In this document: in pieces, positions 5,425 to 5,467 of the stretch
How positions within the stretch are numbered: the first letter of the stretch is position 1
How the letters are laid out: each line of letters begins with the position of its first letter
Assembly: GCA_031419715.1 (NCBI GenBank)
Contig: JANOLJ010000321.1
Location: forward strand, 1-5,467
From: JAEMQF01 sp031419715
GTDB taxonomy: Bacteria; Pseudomonadota; Gammaproteobacteria; Burkholderiales; Burkholderiaceae_C
DNA: 5,467 bases
Reading direction: 5' to 3'
Translations under genes and position numbers: made by a program
Notes under the pieces: model-generated
Database searches by the model: none
What the model was told of the DNA's origin: nothing
The model's input: the letters and a program-made list of their open reading frames with translations, nothing else

Positions 5425-5467
5425 GCGGGTCGGCCCCAGCGGGCTGAACCCTTGCTCGGCCCTGAAC
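5418..5467. repeat. Inverted partial copy of the left palindromic element, cut by the window end
   Basis: Read in reverse complement, 5418-5467 matches 60-109 at 47 of 50 positions, and the stretch 5437-5467 matches 60-90 exactly over 31 bases. The window ends at what would be the central hairpin loop, so the other half presumably continues to the right. Together with the copy at 1-118 it brackets the gene cluster as an inverted pair about 5.3 kb apart. Confidence 0.88.

Overview
The window is GC-rich and tightly packed. All credible genes lie on the plus strand. Base composition, codon bias and a short GC-palindrome (CCCCGAGGGGG / CCCCCTCGGGG) of a type I associate with Burkholderiales suggest a betaproteobacterium near Comamonadaceae, Rubrivivax or Leptothrix. 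That assignment is inference; no taxonomic marker gene is present.

Layout. Bases 1-118 hold a large imperfect palindrome with an inner hairpin. Next comes one apparent polycistronic unit: a MalG-type ABC permease (184-1140); a 63-residue membrane protein overlapping it by an ATGA junction (1137-1328); a GC hairpin in the following gap (1359-1384); two MalK/UgpC-type ABC ATPases that overlap by 8 bases (1406-2500 and 2493-3590); then dhaL (3618-4232) and dhaK (4286-5275), the subunits of a PTS-type dihydroxyacetone kinase. After dhaK come a pentamer run, a 16-unit hexamer array (5329-5424) and half of a second, inverted copy of the left-hand palindrome, cut by the window edge.

How the genes fit together. 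The operon looks like the right-hand part of an import-and-phosphorylate module for a small polyol or ketose. A periplasmic binding protein and a MalF-type permease partner should lie to the left, outside the window. The permease pair and two non-identical ATPases would bring in the substrate unphosphorylated. DhaL and DhaK would then phosphorylate it or a ketose made from it. No DhaM phosphoryl donor is present here, so the donor, and whether the substrate is dihydroxyacetone or something like erythrulose, are open.

The points most worth a second look are: ATPase 1 has a degenerate signature motif (LSSGD) while ATPase 2 has LSGGQ, which predicts one canonical and one degenerate ATP site; the small membrane protein is an unassigned possible transporter component; and the flanking palindromes are inverted copies, one of whose arms has expanded into a hexamer array that fits a G-quadruplex pattern.
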